Source of the DNA: Streptomyces ruber
GTDB lineage: Bacteria; Actinomycetota; Actinomycetes; Streptomycetales; Streptomycetaceae
Direction of reading: 5' to 3'
DNA length: 64,000 nucleotides
NCBI RefSeq assembly: GCF_014648075.1
Contig: NZ_BMQK01000004.1
Location: 314,048-378,047 of the forward strand
Under the pieces are notes generated by a model. That model was not told where the DNA came from. It did not search any database and worked only from the letters and a program-made list of their open reading frames with translations. The stretch's first letter is position 1. Each line of letters opens with the position of its first letter. Below are positions 16,285 to 25,240 of this stretch, one piece after another. Made by a program: the position numbers and the translations under genes.

Positions 16285-17976
16285 ATGGCCCCACAGCCCC
16301 CACAACAGCAGTGGTCCAGGAGGGCGCGGCCGAGAGGTGTGAGCGTCGCGGCCTGTGTCGTCACGTCGCTCGCCCTGGCGTCGGGACCCGGATACGCCTA
16401 CGCCGTGGGCGCCGAGGAGTCGCCGGCCGCCCCGGTGGCTCCGCCCGCGCCCACCGGCCCGACCCCGCCCGCGGGCTCCGGCGCCCGGCCGCCGCTCCCC
16501 GACCCGCTCCCCTCCGCGTTCGGCGCCTACCTCGACTACGGCCCCGAGGGCGTGTCCCGGATCGCCGAGCTGGGCGAGTGGCTGGACGGGGCCGAGCTGA
16601 GCGTCGCGCACACGTATCTGCCGGGCGACCGGTGGAGCAACATCGAGGGCCGGCCGGAGTTCCTGGAGAAGTGGGCGGAGTGGCGCCGGGAACGGGACGA
16701 CCGGACGTTCGTCCTCAACGTGCCGATGCTGGAGCGCAACGAGTCGGGCGCGTCCGACGCCGAGGTGCGCGAGCTGCTGGCGCGCGGCGCGGACGGCGAG
16801 TTCGACGGCCACTTCCGCAAGCTGGCCGAGCGGCTGGTCGACCTGGGGGCGCCCGACACCGTCGTCGTGCTCGGCTGGGAGATGAACGGCACCACGTACA
16901 CCCACCGCTGCGGGCCCGACCCGGAGAACTGGAAGGCGTACTGGAACCGGATCGTCGGCGTCATGCGGTCGGTGCCGGGGCAGGAGCTCCGGTTCGACTG
17001 GACCCCGAACCGCGGCCGGGACGCCGTTCCGTGGACCGAGTGCTACCCGGGGGACGACACGGTCGACATCATCGGCATGGACGCCTACGACCAGCCGCAC
17101 GGGCTGTCCTTCGAGGAGCAGGTCGAGGAGCCGTACGGGCTCCAGGCGCACGTGGACTTCGCGAAGGCGCACGGCAAGCCCGTGTCGTACGCGGAGTGGG
17201 GGCTGTTCCGCAACGGGGACAACGCGGAGTACATGAAGGGCATGCTCGCCTGGATGGACGAGCACAAGCCGCTGTACAACACCGTCACGGACTACTGCCC
17301 GCACGGGGTGTGGCAGTGCTCGGCGAACCCGAAGGCCTCCGAGGTGTACTGGTCCCGGCTCACGGGCCGCACCGACACACCGGAGACCCCCGTCCCGGCT
17401 TCGAGCGCCGCCCCGGTTCCGAGCCTCACACCGCCTCCGAGCACCCCCCTGGCACCGAGCGCCCCCTCGGCCCCCGGCACGCCGGAGCCCGACGTTTCGG
17501 AGTCCGATGCTCCGGAGCTCGACGTTCCGGAGTCCGACGTCCTGGAGCCCGACGTTCCGGAGCCCGGCTCCTTGGAGCCCGAGGTCGCCAAGCCCACCCC
17601 GTCGATCCCCGCACCTGCCGCGCCGAAGCCGCCCGTGGCACCCGCACCACCCGCGGCACCCACACCACCCGCGGCACTGAAGCCGCCTGCGGCACCGAAG
17701 CCGCCCGCGGCACCCATGCCGCCTGCCGCCCCCACACCACCCACACCCCCACCTCCGCTGTTCACACCGCCCACGCCCCCAACACCCCCCAAGCCGCCCA
17801 AACCCCCCAAGCCGCCCACGCCCCCCAAGCCCCCCACCTCCGCCACGCCCGCCCCCACCCCCGCCGAACCCGCACGGTCGCCGAAGTGCTCGCCGTTGGG
17901 TCTGGGCGGCTGGGTCGAGTACTGGCTCGGCGGGGACATCTGCGTCCGCCACGACTACTGGCCGTTCAGCCGCTGA
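16285..17976 (+). CDS. Secreted GH26-like glycoside hydrolase with Pro-rich C-terminal region
   Basis: A 563-residue secreted protein. Signal peptide about 1-40 (SVAACVVTSLALASG, cleavage near AYA). The catalytic TIM barrel spans about 75-365 and resembles family GH26 (beta-mannanase/beta-1,3-1,4-glucanase type), with acid/base Glu199 in LGWEMNG and nucleophile Glu304 in SYAEWG. Residues about 370-535 are low-complexity, first PE/SD-rich then Pro-Pro-rich, and the end has two cysteines (SPKCSPLGL and GGDICVRHDYW). It probably trims an extracellular polysaccharide; the adjacent exopolysaccharide operon makes its product a candidate substrate. ATG 16285 follows GGGAGGAG. The 3' end overlaps the convergent acyltransferase gene by 22 bp. 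Confidence 0.88.
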   Translation: MAPQPPQQQWSRRARPRGVSVAACVVTSLALASGPGYAYAVGAEESPAAPVAPPAPTGPTPPAGSGARPPLPDPLPSAFGAYLDYGPEGVSRIAELGEWLDGAELSVAHTYLPGDRWSNIEGRPEFLEKWAEWRRERDDRTFVLNVPMLERNESGASDAEVRELLARGADGEFDGHFRKLAERLVDLGAPDTVVVLGWEMNGTTYTHRCGPDPENWKAYWNRIVGVMRSVPGQELRFDWTPNRGRDAVPWTECYPGDDTVDIIGMDAYDQPHGLSFEEQVEEPYGLQAHVDFAKAHGKPVSYAEWGLFRNGDNAEYMKGMLAWMDEHKPLYNTVTDYCPHGVWQCSANPKASEVYWSRLTGRTDTPETPVPASSAAPVPSLTPPPSTPLAPSAPSAPGTPEPDVSESDAPELDVPESDVLEPDVPEPGSLEPEVAKPTPSIPAPAAPKPPVAPAPPAAPTPPAALKPPAAPKPPAAPMPPAAPTPPTPPPPLFTPPTPPTPPKPPKPPKPPTPPKPPTSATPAPTPAEPARSPKCSPLGLGGWVEYWLGGDICVRHDYWPFSR

Positions 17977-19076
17977 CGCAGCAGCTCCTTGCCCCGGTCG
18001 CGTACGGCCGCGCCGCACAGCACCGCCGACAGCAGTGGTGCGGTGCGGCGCCGGGCGAGCAGCAGCCGCTGGTTGACCACGGTGTCCGGGCGCCAGCGGG
18101 ACTTGTACGCCTCGGTCCCGCGCAGCAGGCTCAGCACCTCCTGCCCGCCGCCGCCCAGCTGACCGGCCGAGGCGTGCAGCAGCATGGTGGCGATGTCCGC
18201 CTTCCGCTCCCGCAGCCGCGGATGCGCGCCGAACAGATAGCCGCCCGCCACCCGTCGCGACAGCAGGGTGACGTCCACGGCCGTCACCTCGCCGTCCAGC
18301 AGGAACTCGGTGACCAGGGCGTCCCCGGTGCGCGTCATGGGCACCACGGAGCGGACCAGGTGTTCCCGGAAGCGCGGCCTGAGGTGCTCGGCGGTCACCC
18401 CGCGGCCCTGCCACTGGAGCCGGTGCAGGTCCAGCATGGTCCGCAGCGCCGCCTCGACCTCCTCGGGCCGCCGTACGGCACGGTGTTCGACCCCGAGGGC
18501 GTCCAGCTTGCGGATCCGGGAGCGGACCCGCTGGGCCCGCCCCGGCGGCAGCCGGGCGAGCAGCTCCTCCAGCGTCCCCGCGGGCAGCTCCAGGCAGACG
18601 GAGTCGGCGACCTTCCGGCGGGGGCCCCGCCACCGCTCGTAGACCCGTTCGGCCGCCGCGCCCGGCCGTGTCTCGCGGAGGTCGATCAGCGCGGTGCGGG
18701 CCGCGGCGGCCAGGCCCTCGGTGAGCGCCGCCGCCGCGCGGTCCGCGTGCTCGTCGTCGATCAGCACGTCCGCGTAGTCGGAGACGGCGCCGCCCAGCGG
18801 GACGAGCGTGGGCAGCGGACCGCGTACGAGCATCAGCGGGGCGGCCGCGCGCAGTTCGCCCCCCTCGCGGACCAGCACGAGCCGCAGCGCGCCGGGCCGG
18901 CCGTACGACAGCCACCACGAGTGCAGCCAGGCGTGGCACTGGAACGGGGTGGCCGCCCCGCACCGCCGGTACAGCCGGCCCCAGGGCGCGGCGAGGCGCG
19001 CGAACTCCGCCTCGTCCGCGCAGATCTCGCTGCGCGGGGCGCCGCGCTCCAGGGTCCGTCGAGGCGTGCCGGTCAC
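17955..19076 (-). CDS. GNAT-fold acyltransferase (CelD/BcsL-like), last gene of the exopolysaccharide operon
   Basis: A 373-residue protein of the acyl-CoA N-acyltransferase superfamily often found in polysaccharide clusters. Visible: an N-terminal half with FQCHAWLHSWW, then a C-terminal GNAT-like half with AVDVTLLSRRVAGGYLFGAH and SLLRGTEAYKSRW, the usual signature of this group. It probably acylates a sugar or amino-sugar in the exported polymer. GTG 19076 overlaps the TGA of the Wzz-like gene (GTGA), so it is translationally coupled. It runs convergently into the GH26-like gene by 22 bp. Confidence 0.85.
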   Translation of the reverse strand: MTGTPRRTLERGAPRSEICADEAEFARLAAPWGRLYRRCGAATPFQCHAWLHSWWLSYGRPGALRLVLVREGGELRAAAPLMLVRGPLPTLVPLGGAVSDYADVLIDDEHADRAAAALTEGLAAAARTALIDLRETRPGAAAERVYERWRGPRRKVADSVCLELPAGTLEELLARLPPGRAQRVRSRIRKLDALGVEHRAVRRPEEVEAALRTMLDLHRLQWQGRGVTAEHLRPRFREHLVRSVVPMTRTGDALVTEFLLDGEVTAVDVTLLSRRVAGGYLFGAHPRLRERKADIATMLLHASAGQLGGGGQEVLSLLRGTEAYKSRWRPDTVVNQRLLLARRRTAPLLSAVLCGAAVRDRGKELLRQRLNGQ

Positions 19077-19795
19077 AGCGGTCCGTACGCGGTACGGCCG
19101 GGGCGGACCAGCAGGAACAGTCCGCCGAGCAGGCCGCCCGCACCGGTGCCGACGAGACCCGTCACGGCCGTGGAGGCGGAGGACGCCTCGGTGGGCTCGG
19201 TGGCCCGGGCGAACTGTTCGAGGCCGACACGGGTGGCCCGCCCGGTGTGCTCGGCGTGGCGGGTCAGGGCGCGGGAGACGGCGTTGGCCATGTCGGCGGC
19301 GAGGTCGGGACGCGTGGAGGTGGCCGAGACGGCGACCATGGGGGCGTCCGGCGAGGTCGCCGTGCGCACGCTGTCCCGCAGCGTCCGCACGGGCACCCCG
19401 GCCCACACCTGCGCGTCCCCGAGCACCGCAAGCTGGGTCGCGGTCCGTCCGTACGCCTGTGCGAAACCCAGTGCGGACTGCGCGTCCGTCCCCTGGTCGG
19501 CCACGGCGACGACATAACTGGTGGCCGTGTACGTGGACGGTTTGACCAGGCCGTACACGCCTCCGGCCAGGCCGCCGAGCAGGAGGCCGGCGACGAGCCG
19601 CGTCCAGGGCGCCTGGGACGCCTGGGACGCCCGGGACGCCCGGGGCCACCGGTCGCGGTGCGGTCCGCGAGCGGCGGGCGCGCCCGCACCGGTCCTTCCG
19701 AAAGCCTCGGAAGCCTCGGGTGTCTCGGCCGCCTCGGTCACCTCGACTGCCTCGGCCCCCTCCGTCTGCTCCGCTTTCTCGGCGATGTCGGTCAT
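19073..19795 (-). CDS. Wzz-like chain-length determinant protein
   Basis: A 240-residue membrane protein with two transmembrane segments (about 67-88 and 213-232) around an extracytoplasmic loop, the layout of Wzz/polysaccharide co-polymerase proteins. The loop begins VKPSTYTATSYVVAV as in this family and is short. The first 65 residues are a Glu/Ala-rich cytoplasmic tail with repeated TEAAETPEASEA-type runs. It should set polymer length with the Wzy-like protein. It has no fused tyrosine kinase. It overlaps both neighbours by 4 bp. Confidence 0.85.
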   Translation of the reverse strand: MTDIAEKAEQTEGAEAVEVTEAAETPEASEAFGRTGAGAPAARGPHRDRWPRASRASQASQAPWTRLVAGLLLGGLAGGVYGLVKPSTYTATSYVVAVADQGTDAQSALGFAQAYGRTATQLAVLGDAQVWAGVPVRTLRDSVRTATSPDAPMVAVSATSTRPDLAADMANAVSRALTRHAEHTGRATRVGLEQFARATEPTEASSASTAVTGLVGTGAGGLLGGLFLLVRPGRTAYGPL

Positions 19796-21198
19796 GTGGA
19801 ACTCACTCCCGGGAAGGGACGGCCGGCCGGCGCACCGGTGACGGCGGCCGTGTACACGTCCATGAGCTGGGCGGCACTGCGGGTGATGCAGTAGTGGTGG
19901 GCGGCCGCGGACATGGCGCGGGACCCGGCCCCCTCGGCGCGGACCGCCGGCAGGGCGCTGACGAAGGAGTCGGCGCTGCCCCGCACCCGCCGGGCGCCGG
20001 CGGCGGTCCCCGGCGGCAGGTCGTCGATCGCGGGGCAGGACACGTAGAGCACGGGCAGGCCCGCCGCCAGCCCCTCCACGGCGGCCAGCCCGAACGCCTC
20101 CTCGGCGCTGGGCGAGGCGAGGACGTCCATCGCGTGCAGCAGCGACGGCAGATCGGCGCCCGGACAGCCGGCCGCGGGCCGCTCCCCGGTGAACAGCACC
20201 CGGTCCGCCACCTGCGCCCGCTGGGCCGTGCGGCGCAGCACGTTCTCCTCCGCGCCGCCGCCGACCAGCACCAGCCAGAAGTCGCCGGGCAGCTGCGCCA
20301 GCGCGCGGACGAGGACGTCGAAGCGCTTGCCCGCGGTGAGCCGTCCGACGCCCCCGACGACGTACGCTCCCTCGGGCAGCCCGAGCCGGCGGCGTGTACG
20401 GGCGCGCAGGTCCGGGTCGAAGCGGTAGCGGGCCAGGTCGATGCCGTTCGGGACGACCTCGATGCGCGGTCCGGGGACGCCCCAGTGGCGGAGCCGTTCG
20501 GCGACCGTGGCGGAGACGGCGACCGTGGCGCTGCCCAGCCGTTCGCTGGCGAGGTAGAGCGCCCGGACGGCGGGGGTGAGCCGGCGGCCCTCCAGCTGGG
20601 AGTCGCCGAGGGAGTGCTCGGTGGCGACGACGGCGCGCACCCCGGCAAGGCGCGCGGCGATCCGGCCGTACACGCAGGCCCGGTACAGGTGGGTGTGGAC
20701 GAGGTCGTAGCCGCCCTCGCGGATCAGCCGCACCAGCCGGGGCAGGGCCGTCAGGTCGCGGTTGCCGCCCATGCCGAGGTGGACGACGCGGACCCCGTCG
20801 GCGGACAGGCCCTCGGCGACCGGGCCCGGCGCGGTGAGCGTGACCACGTCGCACTCGACGGGCAGGTGCCGCAGCAGCAGCCGGAGCTGCTGCTCCGCGC
20901 CGCCGACGCCGAGGCCGGTGATGATGTGCAGGGCCTTCGCCGGGGCCCTCGCCGGAACCCGCACCGGGTTCCCCGTGCGCGTTCCGGTCCCGGTCCCTGC
21001 CTCCGTCCCGGTTCCTGGTCCTGTCTCCGTTCCGGTTCCTGGTCCTGTCTCCGTTCCGGTTCCCGGTCCTGTCTCCGTCCCGGTTCCTGGTCCTGTCTCC
21101 GTCCCGGTTCCCGGTCCTGCCTTCGTCCCGGTTCCCGGTCCTGTCTCCGTCCCGGTCTTCGGTCCTGTCGTCTTCCGGGCGTCCAGCGGAGCCGTCAT
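19792..21198 (-). CDS. Glycosyltransferase, GT4 family
   Basis: A 468-residue GT-B glycosyltransferase. The body starts at about residue 87 (LHIITGLGVGGAEQQ, the GT4 nucleotide-sugar fold N terminus), with VPNGIDLARY in the linker, VGGVGRLTAGKRFD starting the C domain and SPSAEEAFGLAAVEGLA as the E-x7-E donor-binding motif. Residues about 10-80 are a Thr-Gly-Pro repeat (GTETGPGT) from 24-bp tandem DNA repeats, outside the fold. It adds a sugar to the lipid-linked repeat unit in the cytosol. It overlaps the Wzz-like gene by 4 bp and follows the deacetylase gene with a 1-bp gap. Confidence 0.92.
   Translation of the reverse strand: MTAPLDARKTTGPKTGTETGPGTGTKAGPGTGTETGPGTGTETGPGTGTETGPGTGTETGPGTGTEAGTGTGTRTGNPVRVPARAPAKALHIITGLGVGGAEQQLRLLLRHLPVECDVVTLTAPGPVAEGLSADGVRVVHLGMGGNRDLTALPRLVRLIREGGYDLVHTHLYRACVYGRIAARLAGVRAVVATEHSLGDSQLEGRRLTPAVRALYLASERLGSATVAVSATVAERLRHWGVPGPRIEVVPNGIDLARYRFDPDLRARTRRRLGLPEGAYVVGGVGRLTAGKRFDVLVRALAQLPGDFWLVLVGGGAEENVLRRTAQRAQVADRVLFTGERPAAGCPGADLPSLLHAMDVLASPSAEEAFGLAAVEGLAAGLPVLYVSCPAIDDLPPGTAAGARRVRGSADSFVSALPAVRAEGAGSRAMSAAAHHYCITRSAAQLMDVYTAAVTGAPAGRPFPGVSST
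21005..21172 (-). repeat. Seven 24-bp tandem repeats in the glycosyltransferase N terminus
   Basis: On the plus strand the unit is GTCCCGGTTCCTGGTCCTGT plus CTCC, seven near-perfect copies with C/T changes at fixed sites. In the gene frame each gives GTETGPGT. The array lies between the start codon and the catalytic fold. Confidence 0.88.
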
Positions 21199-21199
21199 C

Positions 21200-22000
21200 T
21201 CACACCCCCTCGACCGGGTGGCGCCGCAGCCGGTGGAGCCGGTGCTTGAGGTGCAGCCGCCACGAGGTGTCCCGCTCGCCGATGTGGACGCGGGGCAGCG
21301 CGTACGGACCGCCGAGCGGGCCGGGGTCGACGGCGCAGGCGTACGTGTACCCGGCGTCCCGTACGGTGTCCGCGGACCGCGCGTCGACGGCGCCGTACGG
21401 ATAGCAGAAACCCCGGACGGGGGCGCCGACCAGCTCCGTGAGGACGGCCCTGCTGCCGGCCACCTCGGAGCGCAGCAGCCTGTCGTCCGCCTTCGTCAGG
21501 TCCACGTGGGTGAGCCCGTGCGAGCCGATCTCGATGCCCTCGGTGGCGGCGGCCGCCCGGATGCCGTGCTTGCCGAGCAGTGGCTTGCGCGCGCCGGCCG
21601 GGTCCCACGCGTTGACGCCGTCCAGCCGGCCGGGCAGGACGAACAGGGTGGCCCCGCAGCCGTACCGGCGCAGGAGCGGCAGCGCGTGCTCGGTGAAGTC
21701 GGCGTACCCGTCGTCGAAGGTGAGCCCCACGAGGCCGTCCCCCTCACCGCGGGCGCGGGCGGCCAGCAGCTCGGCCACGCCCACTCCGCGCAGGCCCCGG
21801 CGGCGCAGCCAGCGCAACTGCCGCTCCAGGCGGTGCGGGGAGACCGTGATGCGGTACGGGTCGTCGGAGCAGTCGCCGACGGAGTGGTACATCGCCACCC
21901 ACAGGGAGGCGGGCGCGGCAGGTCCGACGCCGGTGGGGGGACGGACCAGGCCGGTGGTCGGGTGGGTCGGGTCAGCGGTCGCGGGCATGGTTACGGGCAT
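21200..22000 (-). CDS. Polysaccharide deacetylase (NodB domain, CE4)
   Basis: A 266-residue CE4 deacetylase that removes acetyl groups from N-acetylated sugars. Motif 1 is TFDDGYADF (catalytic and metal Asp), motif 2 is SHGLTHVDL (metal His-x3-His) and motif 3 is FCYPYGAVD. No clear signal peptide is present, so it may act in the cytosol or leave by another route. It lies inside the exopolysaccharide operon: its start overlaps the end of the MurJ-like gene by 29 bp and it precedes the GT4 gene by 1 bp. ATG 22000 is chosen; ATG 21988 (MPATADPT) is a possible alternative. Confidence 0.92.
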   Translation of the reverse strand: MPVTMPATADPTHPTTGLVRPPTGVGPAAPASLWVAMYHSVGDCSDDPYRITVSPHRLERQLRWLRRRGLRGVGVAELLAARARGEGDGLVGLTFDDGYADFTEHALPLLRRYGCGATLFVLPGRLDGVNAWDPAGARKPLLGKHGIRAAAATEGIEIGSHGLTHVDLTKADDRLLRSEVAGSRAVLTELVGAPVRGFCYPYGAVDARSADTVRDAGYTYACAVDPGPLGGPYALPRVHIGERDTSWRLHLKHRLHRLRRHPVEGV

Positions 22001-23690
22001 GCGTGAGCCTTCGTGTAAGTCTTCGTGTGAGACTGCGGGCGAGCTTTCGTGGGGGCCTGCGGGGGAGTCCTCCGGTGACGGAACGGACGGCGGGCCGGAC
22101 GCCCGGGAACCCCAGGGCCCGGGCCGGCGGGACGAAGACGGCGGTCACCACGGCGCAGCCCACGGCGAGCCCGGGCACGGGCGAGCCGGCCGCCCCGGAC
22201 ACGCGGTCCGCGCAGAACAGCCCCGCACCGCCCGCGACCAGCGCCGCCCGTACGGGCCCGCCCAGGCCGGCCACCACCTGCCGAGTGCGGATCGGCACCG
22301 CGCGTCCGCCGGTGCCGCACAGCAGGAGCAGCGCGGTGACGGTGATGCCGGCGGCGTTCGCGGCGGCGATCCCGAGCACTCCCCAGGGCCCGACGGCGAG
22401 CGCGCCGATCCAGGCGGTGGCGACGAGCCCGGCGGCCATCGCGGCGAGCGGGTACCAGGTGGGGCGCCGGGTGCAGAAGTACGACCGGACGACGGCGCCC
22501 ACCAGCGCGTGCCCGAGCAGCCCGAGGGCGTACACGCGCATCACCGCGGCGGTGGCCGCGGTGTCCCGGGCGGTGAACGCGCCGCGCTGGAGGAGCAGTT
22601 CGATGATCTGCGGGGCGCACGCGACGATCACCGCCGTGCCGTACAGCACCAGGCAGGAGACCAGCGCGAGGTCCTTCTCCACCCGGTCGCGCGCCCGCCC
22701 GGTGTCGCCCTCGGCGAGCGCCTGCGCCACCACGGGGAAGGTGACGGTGCACAGCATCAGCGAGAACGTCATCGGGATCTGGGCCACCTTCTGCGCGTAG
22801 TTGAGGTGCGAGATGGCCCCGGAGGACAGTGTCGAGCCGAGGAACCGCTCGACGACGACCTGCGACTGACGGCAGAGCGCGAACAGCAGGACGGTGGCGA
22901 CGAGGACCAGGTCCAGCGGAGGCTCGGGTGCCGCCGGGACCGGCGGCACCGCGGTCACCCGGCCGCGGCGCAACTGCCGGAGCAGCGCCGGGAGCTGGGC
23001 GGCCACCATCAGCGCCCCGCCCACCGCGACCCCGGCCGCCGCCGACCGCACCCCCCAGTGCCGGCCGAGCAGGAACATGGCGGTGATGATCCCGGCGTTG
23101 TACGCCACGTAGATCGCCGCGGGCGCCGTGAACCGGCGGTGGGCGCGCAGGGCCGCGCTGCAGTACCCGGCGAGCCCGAAGGTGAACACGCAGCCGGCCG
23201 TCAGCCGGGTGCAGTCCACGGCCGTACCGGGGTCCGGCAGCCCGGGAGCGAGCGCGGCCACGAGCCCGGGCGCCCCGGCCACCAGCAGCGCGGACGCCGC
23301 CAGGAAGGCCGGTGCCAGTCGGGGCAACGTGGTGGCGACCAGGGAGCGCACCGGATCGCCGGGCGCCCCCTGCGCGCGGCGGGCCACGGCCACGCTGAAC
23401 AGGGGAACGAGCACGTAGGCCAGCCCGTCCTCGATGAGCAGCGTCGCCGCGAACTCCGGGACGGTCCAGGCGACCAGGAAGGCGTCCGTCTCGGTGCCGG
23501 CGCCGAACAGGTACGACAGCGCCTGGTCGCGGCCGAGGCCCAGGAGCGACCCGGCGGCGGTGAGCGCGGCCGTGACGAGCGTGGCCCGGGCGAGGAACCG
23601 GCTGGTCGGCGCGGCGACGCCGGTGGGGGCCGCGGCGGGCGCGGACGCCAGACCCTCCGGGCCGTTCAGCGGGGGTGGTGCCATGGTCAT
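21972..23690 (-). CDS. MurJ/MviN-family lipid-linked oligosaccharide flippase
   Basis: A 572-residue integral membrane protein with about 13-14 hydrophobic helices and family features: LLGLGRDQALSYLFGAGTET at the first helix-loop, LNYAQKVAQIPMTF and LLLQRGAFTARDTAAT in the C-terminal half. MurJ proteins flip lipid II; a copy inside a polysaccharide operon is more likely to flip the undecaprenyl-linked repeat unit (the Wzx role), while the essential murJ is expected elsewhere. The tail after about residue 545 is a basic repeat (RRLTRRLTHARNHARD). It overlaps the Wzy-like gene by 4 bp. Confidence 0.88.
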   Translation of the reverse strand: MTMAPPPLNGPEGLASAPAAAPTGVAAPTSRFLARATLVTAALTAAGSLLGLGRDQALSYLFGAGTETDAFLVAWTVPEFAATLLIEDGLAYVLVPLFSVAVARRAQGAPGDPVRSLVATTLPRLAPAFLAASALLVAGAPGLVAALAPGLPDPGTAVDCTRLTAGCVFTFGLAGYCSAALRAHRRFTAPAAIYVAYNAGIITAMFLLGRHWGVRSAAAGVAVGGALMVAAQLPALLRQLRRGRVTAVPPVPAAPEPPLDLVLVATVLLFALCRQSQVVVERFLGSTLSSGAISHLNYAQKVAQIPMTFSLMLCTVTFPVVAQALAEGDTGRARDRVEKDLALVSCLVLYGTAVIVACAPQIIELLLQRGAFTARDTAATAAVMRVYALGLLGHALVGAVVRSYFCTRRPTWYPLAAMAAGLVATAWIGALAVGPWGVLGIAAANAAGITVTALLLLCGTGGRAVPIRTRQVVAGLGGPVRAALVAGGAGLFCADRVSGAAGSPVPGLAVGCAVVTAVFVPPARALGFPGVRPAVRSVTGGLPRRPPRKLARSLTRRLTRRLTHARNHARDR

Positions 23691-25237
23691 CGCGGCACCG
23701 TCCGGGGGCCGGCCCGCAGATCCGCCCGTAGATCCGCCTGCAGATCAGCCTGCGGATCAGCTCGCAGATCCGCCTGCGGGTCCGCCTGCAGATCAGCCTG
23801 CGGATCAGCTCGCAGATCCGCCTGCGGGTCCGCCCGCACATCAGCCCGCAGATCAGCCTGCAGGTCAGCTCGCGGATCCGCCTGCGGGTCCGCCCGCACA
23901 TCAGCCCGCAGATCCGCTCGCGGGTCCGTCGGTGCCAGTGCCCACCAGGCCGCGAGCCCGAGGGCCACGGCGGTCAGCACGGTCGTGGGGCCGCCGATGT
24001 CGGCGTACACGAAGTCGGCCAGGATCCAGACCAGGAGCCCGCAGGCGACGAGCGCGCAGTCCGTACGCCGGTTGTGCCGGCAGCGCTTCCGCGGCGCGTG
24101 CGCCGGACTCCGCACCGCGCACACCAGCAGGGCCGTCCAGCCACCCGCCAGTGACAGCAGGCCGACGAGCCCCTGCTCGCTCAGCACCAGCGCGTACATG
24201 TTGTGCGGCGACAGCAGCGGCTGTCTCCGGTAGGCGGTCCCGGCGCCCGCGATGTCGCTGCCGGACGACAGGGCGAGGGAGGCGTGTGTGTCGCGGTACT
24301 CGGGGAAGCCCCTCAGCCCCACGCCCGTCAGCGGCCGTTCGCGCCACATGCCCACGGCCGCCGCCCACATCGTGTACCGGTCGGTGACCGACCGGTCGGG
24401 CGCGTCGACGACCTGCGTGATGCTCGTGACGCGCTCCCGCAGCGACGCCGGACCGGCCCCGGGACCACCCGCGAGGACCACCCCCGCGGCGGTCAGCGCG
24501 GCGCACACGGCGACGGCCCGCCGGGGGCCCGCCAGCGCCAGTTGCAGACCGCACGCCACCGCCGTGGCGAGCCACGCCCCCCGGCTGAACGACAGCGCGA
24601 GCGGCACCACCAGCACCGCCGCGCACCCCGCCGCCGCGGCCCGCCGGCCGGCCCGGCCCGGCCCGAGGGCCAGCCCCACCGCGCACACCAGCCCGAACGA
24701 CACGGCCGTCGCCATCCCCATGACGTCCGACGGCCCGAAGGTCCCCACCGCCCGGACGTCCTCCCCCTGGTACGAGGCTCCGGTCCCGGTGGCGTACTGG
24801 TGCGCCCCGACGGCTCCCTGGAACAGCGCCAGCCCCACGAACGACCACGCCACCGCCCGGAAGCCGGCCCGGCCCGGCACGCTCAGCAGCACGGCCGCCG
24901 GCACCAGCACGAACACCTGGAGGTACCGCGCGAACCCGGTGAGCCCGGCCCCCGGCGACACCGCTCCCGCCGCGGCGAGCGCGAGCCCCACCACGGGCAG
25001 CCCCAGCACCACGGCGGCCGTACGGGACAGGGGGCGCCGCCGGGCGCGTACGAGCCGGACCGCGCACCACACCACCAGCAGCCCGGAGACGGCGTCGGCC
25101 GCGGTCGCCCCGCCGCCGACGCCGCCCCCGCCGGGGAGGCCCGGGACGGCGGGCAGCGCGACCGCCGCGACGACGGCCACCACCGGCAGGACGGGGGGCG
25201 GGACGGGTGGCGGGACGGGTGGCGGGGGCGGGGGCAC
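23687..25237 (-). CDS. O-antigen ligase/polymerase-like membrane protein (Wzy-like)
   Basis: A 516-residue membrane protein with about ten helices and the large periplasmic loop of the Wzy/WaaL superfamily. Within that loop the pattern RPLTGVGLRGFPEYRDTH followed by LSPHNMYALVLSEQG (catalytic Arg and His) is diagnostic. It should polymerise repeat units at the outer face of the membrane. Residues 1-18 are a Pro-rich leader; residues about 440-510 are a charged RADLRADPQAD repeat, from 12-bp DNA repeats. GTG 25237 lies 3 bp past the previous stop. Confidence 0.88.
   Translation of the reverse strand: MPPPPPPVPPPVPPPVLPVVAVVAAVALPAVPGLPGGGGVGGGATAADAVSGLLVVWCAVRLVRARRRPLSRTAAVVLGLPVVGLALAAAGAVSPGAGLTGFARYLQVFVLVPAAVLLSVPGRAGFRAVAWSFVGLALFQGAVGAHQYATGTGASYQGEDVRAVGTFGPSDVMGMATAVSFGLVCAVGLALGPGRAGRRAAAAGCAAVLVVPLALSFSRGAWLATAVACGLQLALAGPRRAVAVCAALTAAGVVLAGGPGAGPASLRERVTSITQVVDAPDRSVTDRYTMWAAAVGMWRERPLTGVGLRGFPEYRDTHASLALSSGSDIAGAGTAYRRQPLLSPHNMYALVLSEQGLVGLLSLAGGWTALLVCAVRSPAHAPRKRCRHNRRTDCALVACGLLVWILADFVYADIGGPTTVLTAVALGLAAWWALAPTDPRADLRADVRADPQADPRADLQADLRADVRADPQADLRADPQADLQADPQADLRADPQADLQADLRADLRAGPRTVPR
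23705..23932 (-). repeat. 12-bp-based tandem repeats in the Wzy-like C terminus
   Basis: A run of about 18 imperfect 12-bp units (plus strand CGCAGATCCGCC / TGCAGATCAGCC / TGCGGGTCCGCC) with higher-order blocks repeated, e.g. GCCCGCACATCAGCCCGCAG twice. It encodes (R/Q)AD(L/P/V) tetrapeptides. It sits at the end of the gene next to the 4-bp overlap with the flippase gene. Confidence 0.85.
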
Positions 25238-25240
25238 GGG

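Noticed and set aside
16233..19517. Very long open frame on the plus strand across the GH26-like gene and beyond
   Set aside because: It is an artefact of GC-rich sequence lacking stops: it reads Arg/Gly/Ala-rich protein with no motif and overlaps motif-supported genes in other frames. The same applies to 24203-26971, 36058-37407 and 44578-48606.
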